NCBI RefSeq assembly: GCF_001678845.1
Contig: NZ_MAIQ01000001.1
Span: 271,146 to 335,145, forward strand
Origin: Christensenella intestinihominis
Lineage (GTDB): Bacteria; Bacillota; Clostridia; Christensenellales; Christensenellaceae
DNA length: 64,000 bases
Reading direction: 5' to 3'
Notes under the pieces: generated by a model
The model's input: only the letters and a program-made list of their open reading frames with translations
What the model was told of the DNA's origin: nothing
The model's database searches: none
Translations under genes and position numbers: made by a program
Part shown: in pieces, positions 18,800 to 27,451 of the stretch
Layout: the number at the start of each line of letters is the position of its first letter
How positions within the stretch are numbered: the stretch's first letter is position 1

Positions 18800-20583
18800 C
18801 AGTCTTCATCTACCTTGATATGCAGCTCCCGCAGCTGCTTTTTATCCACTGTGTCGGGCGCTTTGGACATCAGGTCTGACGCATTCTGCACCTTGGGGAA
18901 CGCGATTACGTCACGAATCGACTCTACGCCCGCCATCAGCATCGCCAGGCGGTCAAGGCCATAGGCAAGCCCGCCGTGCGGCGGCGTACCGTATTTAAGC
19001 GCCTCCAAAAGGAAGCCAAAGCGCTCCCACGCGTCTTCTTTTGAGAAGCCAAGCGCCTCAAACATCTTTTCCTGCAACTCGGTGCTGTGAATCCTGATGC
19101 TGCCGCCGCCGATCTCGTTTCCGTTGAGGACGATATCATATGCCTTTGCCCGTGCGTGCTCGGGATCGCTCGTCACCTTATCGATATCTTCATCCATGGG
19201 GGACGTGAACGGATGGTGCTTTGCCACATAGCGCTTTTCTTCCTCACTGTACTCGAACAGCGGGAATTCGGTTACCCACAGGAGGTCCCACGTGTTTTCC
19301 CCGATCAGCCCGAGCTTTTCGGCCAGCTTCAGGCGCAGCGCGCCAAGCGAATCATAGACAACGGAATTTTTGTCGCCGACAAAGAACAGGATATCGCCGA
19401 CCTTACCGTCCAGGCGTTCCATAATCCCGTCGATTTCTTCCTGCGTCATAAACTTTGTGATCGGCGAATTGAGGCCGTCCTCGCGAATGGAAATCCATGC
19501 CATGCCCTTTGCGCCGTAGATTTTAACAAAATCCACCAGCGCATCGATTTCACGGCGCGCAAGGATATTTGCACAGCCCTTTGCATTGATCGCGCGTACG
19601 CTGCCGCCGTTCTTCACAACGGAGCTGAACACTTTAAATTCACTGCCCGCGACAATATCGCTTACATCTTTGAGTTCGAGGCCAAAGCGCGTATCCGGCT
19701 TATCGCTTCCGAAGCGGTCCATTGCCTCCTGATAGGAAAGACGTTTCAGGGGAAGCTTCACGTCAATGCCGAGGACATCCCTGAACACCCGCTGCAGCAG
19801 GCCTTCGTGCACCGCCATGACGTCGTCCGCGTCCACAAAGGACATTTCCGTATCGATCTGCGTGAATTCTGGCTGGCGGTCTGCACGCAAATCTTCGTCG
19901 CGGAAGCACTTGGTAATCTGGAAATAACGGTCGTAGCCCGAAATCATGAGTATCTGTTTAAAAAGCTGCGGGGACTGCGGGAGCGCATAGAAGCAGCCCG
20001 GATGAATGCGGGACGGAACCAGGTAGTCCCTCGCCCCTTCCGGCGTGCTTTTTTGCAGCATCGGCGTTTCAATATCAAGAAAACCGTTTTCCGTCAGGTA
20101 GGCCCGCGCGGAATTCGCAATTTTATTGCGCAGCATCAGGTTTTTTTGCATTTCCGGGCGGCGCAGGTCAAGGTAGCGGTATTTCAGCCGCAGTTCTTCA
20201 CGCACCTTGCTGCCGTCTTCAATCTCAAACGGAGGCGTCTCTGCCTTGCTTAAAATCTTCAATTCCCGCACCTTTACCTCAATGAGGCCGGTGGGCAGCT
20301 TCGGATTAACCGTATCTTCCGAACGCTCTACAATTTTGCCCTTCACCGCAAGCACGAATTCACTGCGGATGCTTCCGACCTGGTCAAAGTCTCCTTCAAA
20401 CATGGACTCGTCAAATACAACCTGCATAATTCCCGAACGGTCGCGCAGGTCGACAAACACAAGGCCGCCAAGGTCGCGGCGCGTATCCGCCCATCCCATC
20501 AGCGTTACTTCCCTGCCGATGTCGTCCGTCGTAAATTCCGCGCACAGCGCGGTGCGTTTCCAATCGCCTAAAAATTCTCCCAT
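18799..20583 (-). CDS. aspS: Aspartyl-tRNA synthetase
   Basis: Class II synthetase charging tRNA-Asp (possibly also tRNA-Asn, as in organisms lacking asparaginyl-tRNA synthetase; this cannot be told here). The 594-residue length includes the bacterial GAD insertion. Visible are the N-terminal OB-fold anticodon domain (VTLMGWADTRRDLGG), motif 2 FRDEDLRADRQPEFTQ and motif 3 GLAYGLDRLAMLM. It follows hisS after 27 bp, the common Firmicutes hisS-aspS pair. Confidence 0.98.
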   Translation of the reverse strand: MGEFLGDWKRTALCAEFTTDDIGREVTLMGWADTRRDLGGLVFVDLRDRSGIMQVVFDESMFEGDFDQVGSIRSEFVLAVKGKIVERSEDTVNPKLPTGLIEVKVRELKILSKAETPPFEIEDGSKVREELRLKYRYLDLRRPEMQKNLMLRNKIANSARAYLTENGFLDIETPMLQKSTPEGARDYLVPSRIHPGCFYALPQSPQLFKQILMISGYDRYFQITKCFRDEDLRADRQPEFTQIDTEMSFVDADDVMAVHEGLLQRVFRDVLGIDVKLPLKRLSYQEAMDRFGSDKPDTRFGLELKDVSDIVAGSEFKVFSSVVKNGGSVRAINAKGCANILARREIDALVDFVKIYGAKGMAWISIREDGLNSPITKFMTQEEIDGIMERLDGKVGDILFFVGDKNSVVYDSLGALRLKLAEKLGLIGENTWDLLWVTEFPLFEYSEEEKRYVAKHHPFTSPMDEDIDKVTSDPEHARAKAYDIVLNGNEIGGGSIRIHSTELQEKMFEALGFSKEDAWERFGFLLEALKYGTPPHGGLAYGLDRLAMLMAGVESIRDVIAFPKVQNASDLMSKAPDTVDKKQLRELHIKVDED

Positions 20584-20610
20584 AATTTCCTCTCCCGAAA
20601 TAATAATTCT

Positions 20611-21861
20611 TTATATCAATTTTTTGATTTCATCCTGACGTATGGCGCGCTCTTCCCCGGTTGCCATTGTTTTCAGGACAACCGTTCCTTCCGCGAGCTC
20701 GGTCTCCCCGATGACCCCGACGAATTTGGCGCCAATTTTATCCGCATATTTAAACTGCGCCTTGATACTGCGCGCACAGTGGTCCATATCCGCTTTTACT
20801 CCCCCGCGGCGCAGGTCGCGTACCAGCTGTGCCGCCCGCAGACGCGCCTCTTCCCCATGCGTACACAGGAATATGTCGGTAAGCGCGGGGCGCTCAATTT
20901 CAATTCCCTCGTTTTCCATGACAAGCAAAAGGCGTTCAATGCCCATACCAAAACCGATCCCCGGGAGGTCCGGCCCGCCGACCTGTTTTACCAGTTTATC
21001 GTACCGTCCGCCCCCGCACACCGTTCCCTGCGCGCCGATGCTGTCGGAAATAATTTCAAAAACGGTCTTGGTGTAATAGTCAAGGCCGCGCACAATAAAC
21101 GGATTGACCGCATACTGAATGCCAAGTGCATCCAGGTACTTTTTCAGCGCTTCAAAATGCGCGGAGCACTCCTCGCACAGATGGTCGATCATAAGCGGCG
21201 CATTTTTCACGACCGTCTGGCAGCCCTCTTCCTTACAATCGAGCGCACGCAACGGATTGCGGTCCATACGCTCGTTACAGGACTCGCACAGTTCGCCTGC
21301 ATGCCCGTGCAGGTATTCCTTTAGCAGCTCATTATACCCGGGCCGGCACTTTTCGCATCCGATGCTGTTGATATTGAGCCGCAGGTTTTTCAGGCCCAGT
21401 TCCCCGAGAAGCGTAAGCGCGATATTAATTACTTCCGCATCGATGCTCGCCTCCGGGGCGCCGAACACCTCCACGCCAAACTGGTGATGTTCGCGCAGCC
21501 GCCCGGACTGTGGTTTTTCATACCGGAACACGGGTGCGCTCAGGTAATACATCTTCGTCGGCTGGGCATTTGACGGCAGGCCCCCTTCAAGGAATGCACG
21601 CACCACGCCCGCCGTCCCTTCCGGACGGAGCGTAATGGAACGGTTGCCCTTATCATTGAAGGTATACATCTCCTTCTGGACAATATCCGTGGTATCACCC
21701 ACACCGCGCAGGAAAAGCTCGGTATGTTCAAAAATGGGCGTGCGGATTTCCCGGTACCCGGCAAGCGCGGTAATGTTCCGCACAAGATTTTCGATATATT
21801 GCCATTTATAGCTCTCCTGCGGGAGAACATCTTTTGTTCCTTTTGGCGCCCTTACTGCCAC
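20611..21861 (-). CDS. hisS: Histidyl-tRNA synthetase
   Basis: Class II synthetase charging tRNA-His, 416 residues. Motifs include APKGTKDVLP at the N-terminus, motif 2 RPEGTAGVVRAF, and the histidine-binding RGLDYYTKTVFEI. I chose the GTG at 21859-21861 because GGAGG lies 10 bases upstream and the next residues match the family; the open frame continues upstream into the T-box terminator and is not coding there. It is the first gene behind the T-box. A paralogue without synthetase function (hisZ) is present at 56857. Confidence 0.97.
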   Translation of the reverse strand: MAVRAPKGTKDVLPQESYKWQYIENLVRNITALAGYREIRTPIFEHTELFLRGVGDTTDIVQKEMYTFNDKGNRSITLRPEGTAGVVRAFLEGGLPSNAQPTKMYYLSAPVFRYEKPQSGRLREHHQFGVEVFGAPEASIDAEVINIALTLLGELGLKNLRLNINSIGCEKCRPGYNELLKEYLHGHAGELCESCNERMDRNPLRALDCKEEGCQTVVKNAPLMIDHLCEECSAHFEALKKYLDALGIQYAVNPFIVRGLDYYTKTVFEIISDSIGAQGTVCGGGRYDKLVKQVGGPDLPGIGFGMGIERLLLVMENEGIEIERPALTDIFLCTHGEEARLRAAQLVRDLRRGGVKADMDHCARSIKAQFKYADKIGAKFVGVIGETELAEGTVVLKTMATGEERAIRQDEIKKLI

Positions 21862-21899
21862 GTTACAGTTACCTCCTGTATTTAAAACGATGTAAAGCA

Positions 21900-22140
21900 T
21901 AAAAAAACAACGTCCTGAAACAGACAGGGACGAAGTTTGAATCCGCGGTACCACCCATGTTGAGAAACAAGTTTCTCCGCTCTTGCCAATAACGCCGGCC
22001 CGCGCCCGCAGCTAATTGCAAATTGCTTTCACAGCGGAAGCTCTATGGTGTTTTTCGCCGTATCTTAAACGCACAGCCGCTTCCAGCCGCGGCGGCCGCT
22101 CTCTTTCCGCAAGGCTTACGGTTACTCTCCATCTCATCGC
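21900..22140 (-). ncRNA. T-box riboswitch (hisS operon)
   Basis: Leader RNA that senses uncharged tRNA and allows read-through. The near-invariant antiterminator element GGGTGGTACCGCG is at 21944-21956, followed by a terminator hairpin (CGTCC...GGACG) and T7 at 21901-21932. Upstream are stem I elements, including GGAGAGTAA near 22124-22133. A CAC triplet at 22048-22050, in AAAAACACCATAG, is the most likely specifier and means histidine; no GAC for aspartate is seen there. Specifier assignment is by eye. Confidence 0.92.
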
Positions 22141-22157
22141 CTTTTCCAATTGGTTTT

Positions 22158-22186
22158 ATTATAGCGGGAAAAGACGGGAGTGTCAA
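22158..22186 (-). promoter_or_regulatory. Promoter for the hisS T-box operon
   Basis: Minus strand TTGACA (22181-22186), 17-bp spacer, TATAAT (22158-22163), a perfect main-sigma promoter. Transcription would begin near 22151, just ahead of the T-box stem I. Confidence 0.92.
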
Positions 22187-22210
22187 CAAAACCCGGGACT
22201 TTCGGCCGCT

Positions 22211-23695
22211 TCAAAACAGCTCTTTTTTGCGCCGTATCATTTCATCCGTACGGTCGATATAATTTTTCAAATCTTTGACATTCGGCGCGCGCTTGATAAG
22301 GTTTTGCTCCGGAAACAGCTTTTTGGAAATCCCGCCCGCTCCGAACGCGAGGTTGCTTACCGTTTCTTCCATAATATCGATATTGTAAATACATTCCGCG
22401 CCCGGTTTTGCAAAGCCGACATTTTCAAGGTTGCCGCTCATGTATTTCTGGCGGTAAAGGTAGTATGGCAGATACCCGGCTGTAAAAAGGAATTCCTGCG
22501 AAAATTCCACCATTTCCGTAACGATTCCGGGCCCCGGAAGATCGTTCTGCCGTTCCTCCGCGAATGCGGAAGACTGCTTGATCGCCAATGTATGCACCGT
22601 CACATTGGACGGGGCGAATTCCATGATATCCGTGAGCGTCTTTTTCACATCCCGGACCGTTTCACAGGGCAGCCCCAAGATAATATCGGTATTGATGTTT
22701 TTGAATCCAGCCTTGTTCGCGAGCGAAAAAGCGCGCCTGAATTCTTCCGACGTATGGTTCCGTCCGATCAATTCCAGCGTCCTGTCGTTTGTCGTCTGGG
22801 CATTGATGCTTATCCGTTCCACTCCATAATCTTTCAAAATGCGGAGTTTTTCCGGGGTTACCGTATCCGGCCGGCCCGCTTCCACCGTAAACTCGATCCG
22901 TTCCGGAAAAAGGCCGCTTACCTTTTTGAGCACTGTTTCAAGGTCATGGTCATTGAGCGCGGTTGGCGTCCCGCCCCCAATATATACGGAGCGGATGCGG
23001 TATTTTGGGAAAACCTCCTCCATGCCGTCCAGTTCGTGCATCAGGCATGGAAGATATTGATCCTTGATGGTCTCGTTAAATTTCAGGTCGCGCGAAATAA
23101 AGGAGCAATATTTGCATCTCGAAACACAGAACGGAATCCCGATATAAATATCAAGGTCCCGCGTTCCTGAATTCTTCAAAAAAGGCTCCTGCACACGGCA
23201 GATCGTTTCGGCAAGCTGCGTTTTTGGCTCCGAGACACAATAACGTTCCGTAAAAATGCGATGCGCCCATTCCGTGCCATGTTGTTTTGAAAGTTCACGG
23301 AAAAGCTTTGTGGGGCGAATTCCCGTAAGCGAACCCCACGGCATATTTTTTGGGCAGACCTCTTGCATAACACGGTAGATAAGCTGTTTTACGGCATGCT
23401 TTTTCAGCTTCTTTGCAAGCAGGGTGGGCGCCGTGATATCGACCGTATTCCCATGATCGTCCGTAAACTCCGGCTGTTCTTCGATTGCGGCGCTCCGGCT
23501 GCCTGCGGTATAGTATTCCGCCCGGTTGTGCCAGCCGGTTTCATCCTGCCAAAAAAAATGCCTCAGCACTTCGCCGGCATTCATATCGTTTTTATGTTCA
23601 AGCTGTATGATGCGTTTTTCTTCGGGCAGAAACAGCCGGATTTCCTCGCAGATGTCGTTAAAAAATGAAGGCGTTTCCGTATAAAGTGAGAACAT
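22211..23695 (-). CDS. hemZ: Coproporphyrinogen dehydrogenase HemZ (radical SAM)
   Basis: Radical SAM enzyme of the HemN/HemZ group, which carries out oxygen-independent oxidation of coproporphyrinogen III. The 494-residue protein has the 4Fe-4S motif CxxxCxxC in GIPFCVSRCKYCSF near residue 185, the SAM-binding GGGTPTAL, and NTDIILGLP. The long N-terminal extension of about 170 residues is typical of HemZ and absent from HemN. HemW-like or haem-chaperone activity is an alternative for the wider family. It is the last gene of the recJ-apt-rel-dtd-MBL series. Confidence 0.88.
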   Translation of the reverse strand: MFSLYTETPSFFNDICEEIRLFLPEEKRIIQLEHKNDMNAGEVLRHFFWQDETGWHNRAEYYTAGSRSAAIEEQPEFTDDHGNTVDITAPTLLAKKLKKHAVKQLIYRVMQEVCPKNMPWGSLTGIRPTKLFRELSKQHGTEWAHRIFTERYCVSEPKTQLAETICRVQEPFLKNSGTRDLDIYIGIPFCVSRCKYCSFISRDLKFNETIKDQYLPCLMHELDGMEEVFPKYRIRSVYIGGGTPTALNDHDLETVLKKVSGLFPERIEFTVEAGRPDTVTPEKLRILKDYGVERISINAQTTNDRTLELIGRNHTSEEFRRAFSLANKAGFKNINTDIILGLPCETVRDVKKTLTDIMEFAPSNVTVHTLAIKQSSAFAEERQNDLPGPGIVTEMVEFSQEFLFTAGYLPYYLYRQKYMSGNLENVGFAKPGAECIYNIDIMEETVSNLAFGAGGISKKLFPEQNLIKRAPNVKDLKNYIDRTDEMIRRKKELF

Positions 23696-23698
23696 TGG

Positions 23699-24319
23699 TT
23701 ACCATCCCATATATGGATTCATTGCTTTTTCCTGCGCGAGCGTGGTCGGGGCGCCGTGGCCGGGATAGACGTCATAATCCCCTTCGAGTTCTTTTAAACG
23801 CTTCAGGGAATCCCTCATGGCCTCCATGCTGCTTCCCGGAAAATCTGTCCGGCCAATGGACCCTTCGAACAGGGTGTCGCCGGAAAAAATCACACCGTCT
23901 CTCAGGAAGCAAACGCTTCCCGGTGAATGCCCCGGCGTATGGAGGACACGCAAAGCAAGGTTTCCTGCTTCAACCATATCGCCGTCTTCCAGCAAAATAT
24001 CCGCCGGGCCGATGCTGAACGGATTCCCCATGAGGCCCGAAAGGTTGGAACGGGCGGAAACGAGCATTTCCGCATCCCCTGCATGGATTGCGACCTTTGC
24101 ATGATAGCGGTTTTTCAGTTCCTCCACCGCGCCGATATGATCGGCATGGCCATGCGTCAGGAGAATATACGCAACCCCAAGCCCGAGACGGTCAAGCTGT
24201 TCTTCGATTTCCCGGGCATCGTCCCCCGGATCGATCACGATAGCCTCTTTGGCTTCTTCATCTGCTGCAATATACGCATTTTCGAGCAAAGCGCCCGTCG
24301 TTACCGGAATTACCTTCAT
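23699..24319 (-). CDS. Glyoxalase II-like metallo-hydrolase (YqgX type)
   Basis: A 206-residue metallo-beta-lactamase-fold enzyme. Zinc ligands are His56, His58, Asp60 and His61 (THGHADH), with the later LHTPGHSPGS histidine, GDTLFEGSIGRTD and a C-terminal PGHG. The GSIGRTD stretch is typical of hydroxyacylglutathione hydrolase-like proteins such as B. subtilis YqgX. It lies 1 bp after dtd and 3 bp before hemZ. Its substrate in a cell that may lack glutathione is unknown. Confidence 0.87.
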   Translation of the reverse strand: MKVIPVTTGALLENAYIAADEEAKEAIVIDPGDDAREIEEQLDRLGLGVAYILLTHGHADHIGAVEELKNRYHAKVAIHAGDAEMLVSARSNLSGLMGNPFSIGPADILLEDGDMVEAGNLALRVLHTPGHSPGSVCFLRDGVIFSGDTLFEGSIGRTDFPGSSMEAMRDSLKRLKELEGDYDVYPGHGAPTTLAQEKAMNPYMGW

Positions 24320-24320
24320 A

Positions 24321-24770
24321 TCAAAATTCCCTTTTACTGTCGAGCAGAATCGTTACAGGTCCATCGTTTACGAGGGAAACCTGCATTTCCGCCTGAAATT
24401 TTCCAGTTTGTATTTTTTCATATTTTTCCCGGAATACATAGACGCATTTTTCAAACAAATCACGCGCCGAGTCCGGAGATGCGGCGCGGATATAGCTCGG
24501 CCGCCTGCCCTTGCGCGCGTCCCCGTAAAGCGTGAACTGGGAAACAACGAGTATCTCCCCGGCAATCTCTTTCACGGAAAGGTTCATGACGCCGGACGAA
24601 TCCTCAAAGATACGCAGGTTGACGCATTTTTCCGCAATGTACTCCATATCCTTTTCCGTATCTTCCGCGGAAATTCCCAGCAGCACAAGAAGCCCCGTGC
24701 CAATCCGGCCAACTGTTTTTCCTTCTGTGGAAACAGAAGCGTTTTTTACCCGTTGAACCACAGCCCGCAT
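24321..24770 (-). CDS. dtd: D-aminoacyl-tRNA deacylase
   Basis: DTD removes D-amino acids (and glycine from mischarged tRNA-Ala) from tRNA. The 149-residue protein has the two signature segments SQFTLYGD (with [10 protein letters not shown]) and NDGPVTI with its cis-proline Gly-Pro pair. It is 12 bp downstream of rel, the standard position in Firmicutes. Confidence 0.97.
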   Translation of the reverse strand: MRAVVQRVKNASVSTEGKTVGRIGTGLLVLLGISAEDTEKDMEYIAEKCVNLRIFEDSSGVMNLSVKEIAGEILVVSQFTLYGDARKGRRPSYIRAASPDSARDLFEKCVYVFREKYEKIQTGKFQAEMQVSLVNDGPVTILLDSKREF

Positions 24771-24782
24771 TGCTTTGCCCCT

Positions 24783-26921
24783 TTAGTAATTCACGCGGAA
24801 TACGTCCCGCACGCCTTTTAGGGCCTTTAGCTTATTCATCAGGTCGTTCAAATCCTGCACCGAGGTGATGTTGGAACGCAGGGAAATGGTGGCGACGCCA
24901 TTTTTGGCGGAATGCGCGTTGATGGCGGTGATATCCCGCCCCATATTATACATTGCCTGGGCAATTTCCACCATCAGCCCCGAACGGTCATCCGCCACGA
25001 TCTGGATTTCAACATTGTAAGAGGTCGTCTGGTCTCCCGCCCAGGCGACTTCAATCAGGCGTTCCTTATCTACATTCAGTAGATTCTTGCACTCCTTGGT
25101 GTGGACGCATACGCCGCGCCCGCGCGTAATATATCCGACAATATCGTCCCCGGGAACGGGATTGCAGCATTTTGCGAAACGTACCGCAAGGCCCGTGTTG
25201 CCTTCTACGGTGATATCCTCCTCCGCTCCCTTTCCGCTGCGCTTTACGATCTTCAGCTCTTCCGAGCCGGAGTCAATCTTATTGGCCATTTTGTACTGCT
25301 CAACCAACTTGGAAAGAATCTGGTTGGCAGACAGGGCGCCGTAACCGATTGCCGCGAACATATCGTCCTGCGAATTCAGCGTAAACCGCTTATAAAGAAC
25401 GCTCAGCCAGTCCGGCTTCAGGAGCTGTTCGTACAGGTTATATCCCTGCCGTTTCGCTTCCTTTTCCAGCATTTCGCGGCCTTTAACGATATTTTCTTCT
25501 TTCAGCTGCTTTTTAAACCACTGCTTAATTTTACTCCGCGCCTGCGCGGTCTTGACAAATTTCAGCCAATCCCTGCTTGGCGTCGCCGAATTCGAGGTGA
25601 TAATTTCGACAATATCCCCCGTCCGCAGCTTATAGTCGAGAGGTACGATCTTGCCGTTTATCTTCGCGCCTACGCATTTGTTGCCAATGGCACTGTGGAC
25701 GCTGTATGCAAAATCAAGCGGTGTCGCCCCCGCGACAAAATCCTTTACATCGCCCTTGGGCGTAAATACGAATACATTGTCCGCAAACAGGTCGACCTTG
25801 AGCGTCTCCATAAATTCCCGGGAGTCCTTGAGGTCGTTCTGCCATTCCATCAGTTCACGCAGCCAAGCAAGCTTGGAATCCATACCGGATTCTTTTCCGC
25901 CTTCTTTATACTTCCAATGCGCGGCAATTCCATATTCCGCCGTCCGGTGCATATCGTATGTGCGAATCTGCACTTCAAACGGTTTCCCGTCCTCGCCGAG
26001 AAGCGTCGTATGCAAAGACTGGTACATATTCTGCTTGGGCACCGCGATATAGTCTTTAAAGCGCAATGGAATAGGCTTCCACATTGTGTGCACGATTCCC
26101 AGCACGCCGTAACAATCCTTGATGCTCGATACAATGATGCGGATTGCGATAAGATCGTAAACCTCTTCAAAGACCTTATGCTTTTCACGCATCTTTTTGT
26201 AAATGCTGTAGATGTGCTTGGGCCTGCCTTCTATCTCCGCCTTGATTTTCATTTCCGCAAGCTTGTCTTCCAGCTTTACAATGACCGAATTGATTTGTTT
26301 CTCGCGTTCCTCGCGCGTCGACGCGATTTTATTCGCAATTTCAAAGTATTCATCCGGATGCAGGAATTTCAGCGACAAATCTTCCAGTTCCCATTGAATT
26401 GCGCTGATGCCGAGGCGGTGCGCAAGCGGCGCATAAATTTCAAGCGTTTCCGTCGCTTTTTCGATTTGCTTATTTTCAGACTGGTATTTCAGCGTGCGCA
26501 TATTGTGCAGCCGGTCAGCCAGTTTGATAATGACAACCCGGATATCGGAGGCCATTGCAAGGAACATTTTCCGAAGGCTTTCCCACTGCTGCTCTTCGCG
26601 CGTTTTAAAATCGTAATTATTGAGTTTGGTAACCCCGTCGACAAGTTTCGCAATCTCAGGCGTGAATTCGCGCCCGATGTCTTCCGTGGTAAGCTGTGTA
26701 TCCTCTACCGCGTCGTGGAGGATCGTGGCAATAATCGTCGTATTATCAAGGCCGAGGTCTGCAACGATATCGGCAACCGCGAGGGGATGCGTAAAAAAAG
26801 GCTCGCCGGAATGACGAAGCTGCCCCGCATGGGCTTTCTCCGCCATCACAAACGCTTTTTCCAGCATTGGATCATCTTCAAGCTTATGCCGCCTGATAAA
26901 ATCGTTATAGTATTCCGACAC
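24783..26921 (-). CDS. rel: Bifunctional (p)ppGpp synthetase/hydrolase Rel
   Basis: Makes and degrades the stringent-response alarmone (p)ppGpp. The 712-residue protein has an intact HD hydrolase domain (ILHDAVEDT), a synthetase domain with RFKDYIAVPK (the RxKD loop of bifunctional enzymes rather than the ExDD of RelA), then TGS (VFVFTPKGDV), a zinc-finger region (CCNPVPGD...HTKEC) and a C-terminal ACT domain. The start is GTG (26919-26921) with GGGAGA 8 bases upstream; earlier in-frame codons lie inside apt. It follows apt by 16 bp. Confidence 0.96.
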   Translation of the reverse strand: MSEYYNDFIRRHKLEDDPMLEKAFVMAEKAHAGQLRHSGEPFFTHPLAVADIVADLGLDNTTIIATILHDAVEDTQLTTEDIGREFTPEIAKLVDGVTKLNNYDFKTREEQQWESLRKMFLAMASDIRVVIIKLADRLHNMRTLKYQSENKQIEKATETLEIYAPLAHRLGISAIQWELEDLSLKFLHPDEYFEIANKIASTREEREKQINSVIVKLEDKLAEMKIKAEIEGRPKHIYSIYKKMREKHKVFEEVYDLIAIRIIVSSIKDCYGVLGIVHTMWKPIPLRFKDYIAVPKQNMYQSLHTTLLGEDGKPFEVQIRTYDMHRTAEYGIAAHWKYKEGGKESGMDSKLAWLRELMEWQNDLKDSREFMETLKVDLFADNVFVFTPKGDVKDFVAGATPLDFAYSVHSAIGNKCVGAKINGKIVPLDYKLRTGDIVEIITSNSATPSRDWLKFVKTAQARSKIKQWFKKQLKEENIVKGREMLEKEAKRQGYNLYEQLLKPDWLSVLYKRFTLNSQDDMFAAIGYGALSANQILSKLVEQYKMANKIDSGSEELKIVKRSGKGAEEDITVEGNTGLAVRFAKCCNPVPGDDIVGYITRGRGVCVHTKECKNLLNVDKERLIEVAWAGDQTTSYNVEIQIVADDRSGLMVEIAQAMYNMGRDITAINAHSAKNGVATISLRSNITSVQDLNDLMNKLKALKGVRDVFRVNY

Positions 26922-26937
26922 CCAAACTATCTCCCAA

Positions 26938-27450
26938 TCAATATTGTACCAAGGAAAACACGTCGTACCCGTCAAGGGCGCTTCTTCCGCCAAGGTCTGT
27001 GAGTTCGATCACAAAATTCAGGGAAACAACCTTTGCGCCCGCAAGCTCCACGAGCTCGCACGCAGCCTTGGCCGTCCCGCCTGTTGCAAGCAGATCATCA
27101 AAAACAGCGACGCGCATCCCTTTTTTAATCGCATCTTTATGCATTTCAAGCTGTCCTGTCCCATATTCTAGCTGATATTCTACCTGATAAACATCCGCCG
27201 GCAATTTTCCTTTTTTGCGTACCGGGACAATCCCTTTTTTGAGCAGGTAGGCAACGGGAGAGCCAAATAGAAACCCCCGGGCATCGAGCACGACAATCAT
27301 ATCGACCTCCTGCTCCCGCACGCGGTTTGCCAGCGTATCCGTCACGTAGCCGAACGCTTCCGGGTCTTTAATCAGCGTCGTAATATCGCGAAAAATTACA
27401 CCCTTTTCCGGGAAATCCTCTATATTCCTTATTTTTGTTTTTAAATCCAT
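26938..27450 (-). CDS. apt: Adenine phosphoribosyltransferase
   Basis: Salvages adenine to AMP with PRPP. The 170-residue protein has the PRPP-binding loop VAVFDDLLATGGTAKA near residue 118-133 and the family N-terminus DLKTKIRNIEDFPEKGVIFRD. The ATG at 27448-27450, 1 bp after the recJ stop, has GGGGAG upstream. The recJ-apt-rel order is conserved in Firmicutes. Confidence 0.97.
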   Translation of the reverse strand: MDLKTKIRNIEDFPEKGVIFRDITTLIKDPEAFGYVTDTLANRVREQEVDMIVVLDARGFLFGSPVAYLLKKGIVPVRKKGKLPADVYQVEYQLEYGTGQLEMHKDAIKKGMRVAVFDDLLATGGTAKAACELVELAGAKVVSLNFVIELTDLGGRSALDGYDVFSLVQY

Positions 27451-27451
27451 C

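Noticed and set aside
21877-21900. A half-site like the ylxM palindrome (CTTTACA) behind the hisS T-box terminator
   Set aside because: Only one arm is present, with no partner at the right spacing; likely chance. A similar single arm near 43084-43091 was set aside for the same reason.
21862-21954. Extended hisS start inside the T-box terminator
   Set aside because: The frame is open upstream but crosses the terminator and lacks homology; the GTG at 21861 has a ribosome binding site and the family-typical N-terminus.
25101-27002. A 633-codon open frame on the plus strand opposite rel
   Set aside because: It is antisense to a clear Rel protein, has no recognisable domain and no ribosome binding site. 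Long antisense frames are common here because of codon bias in the real genes.
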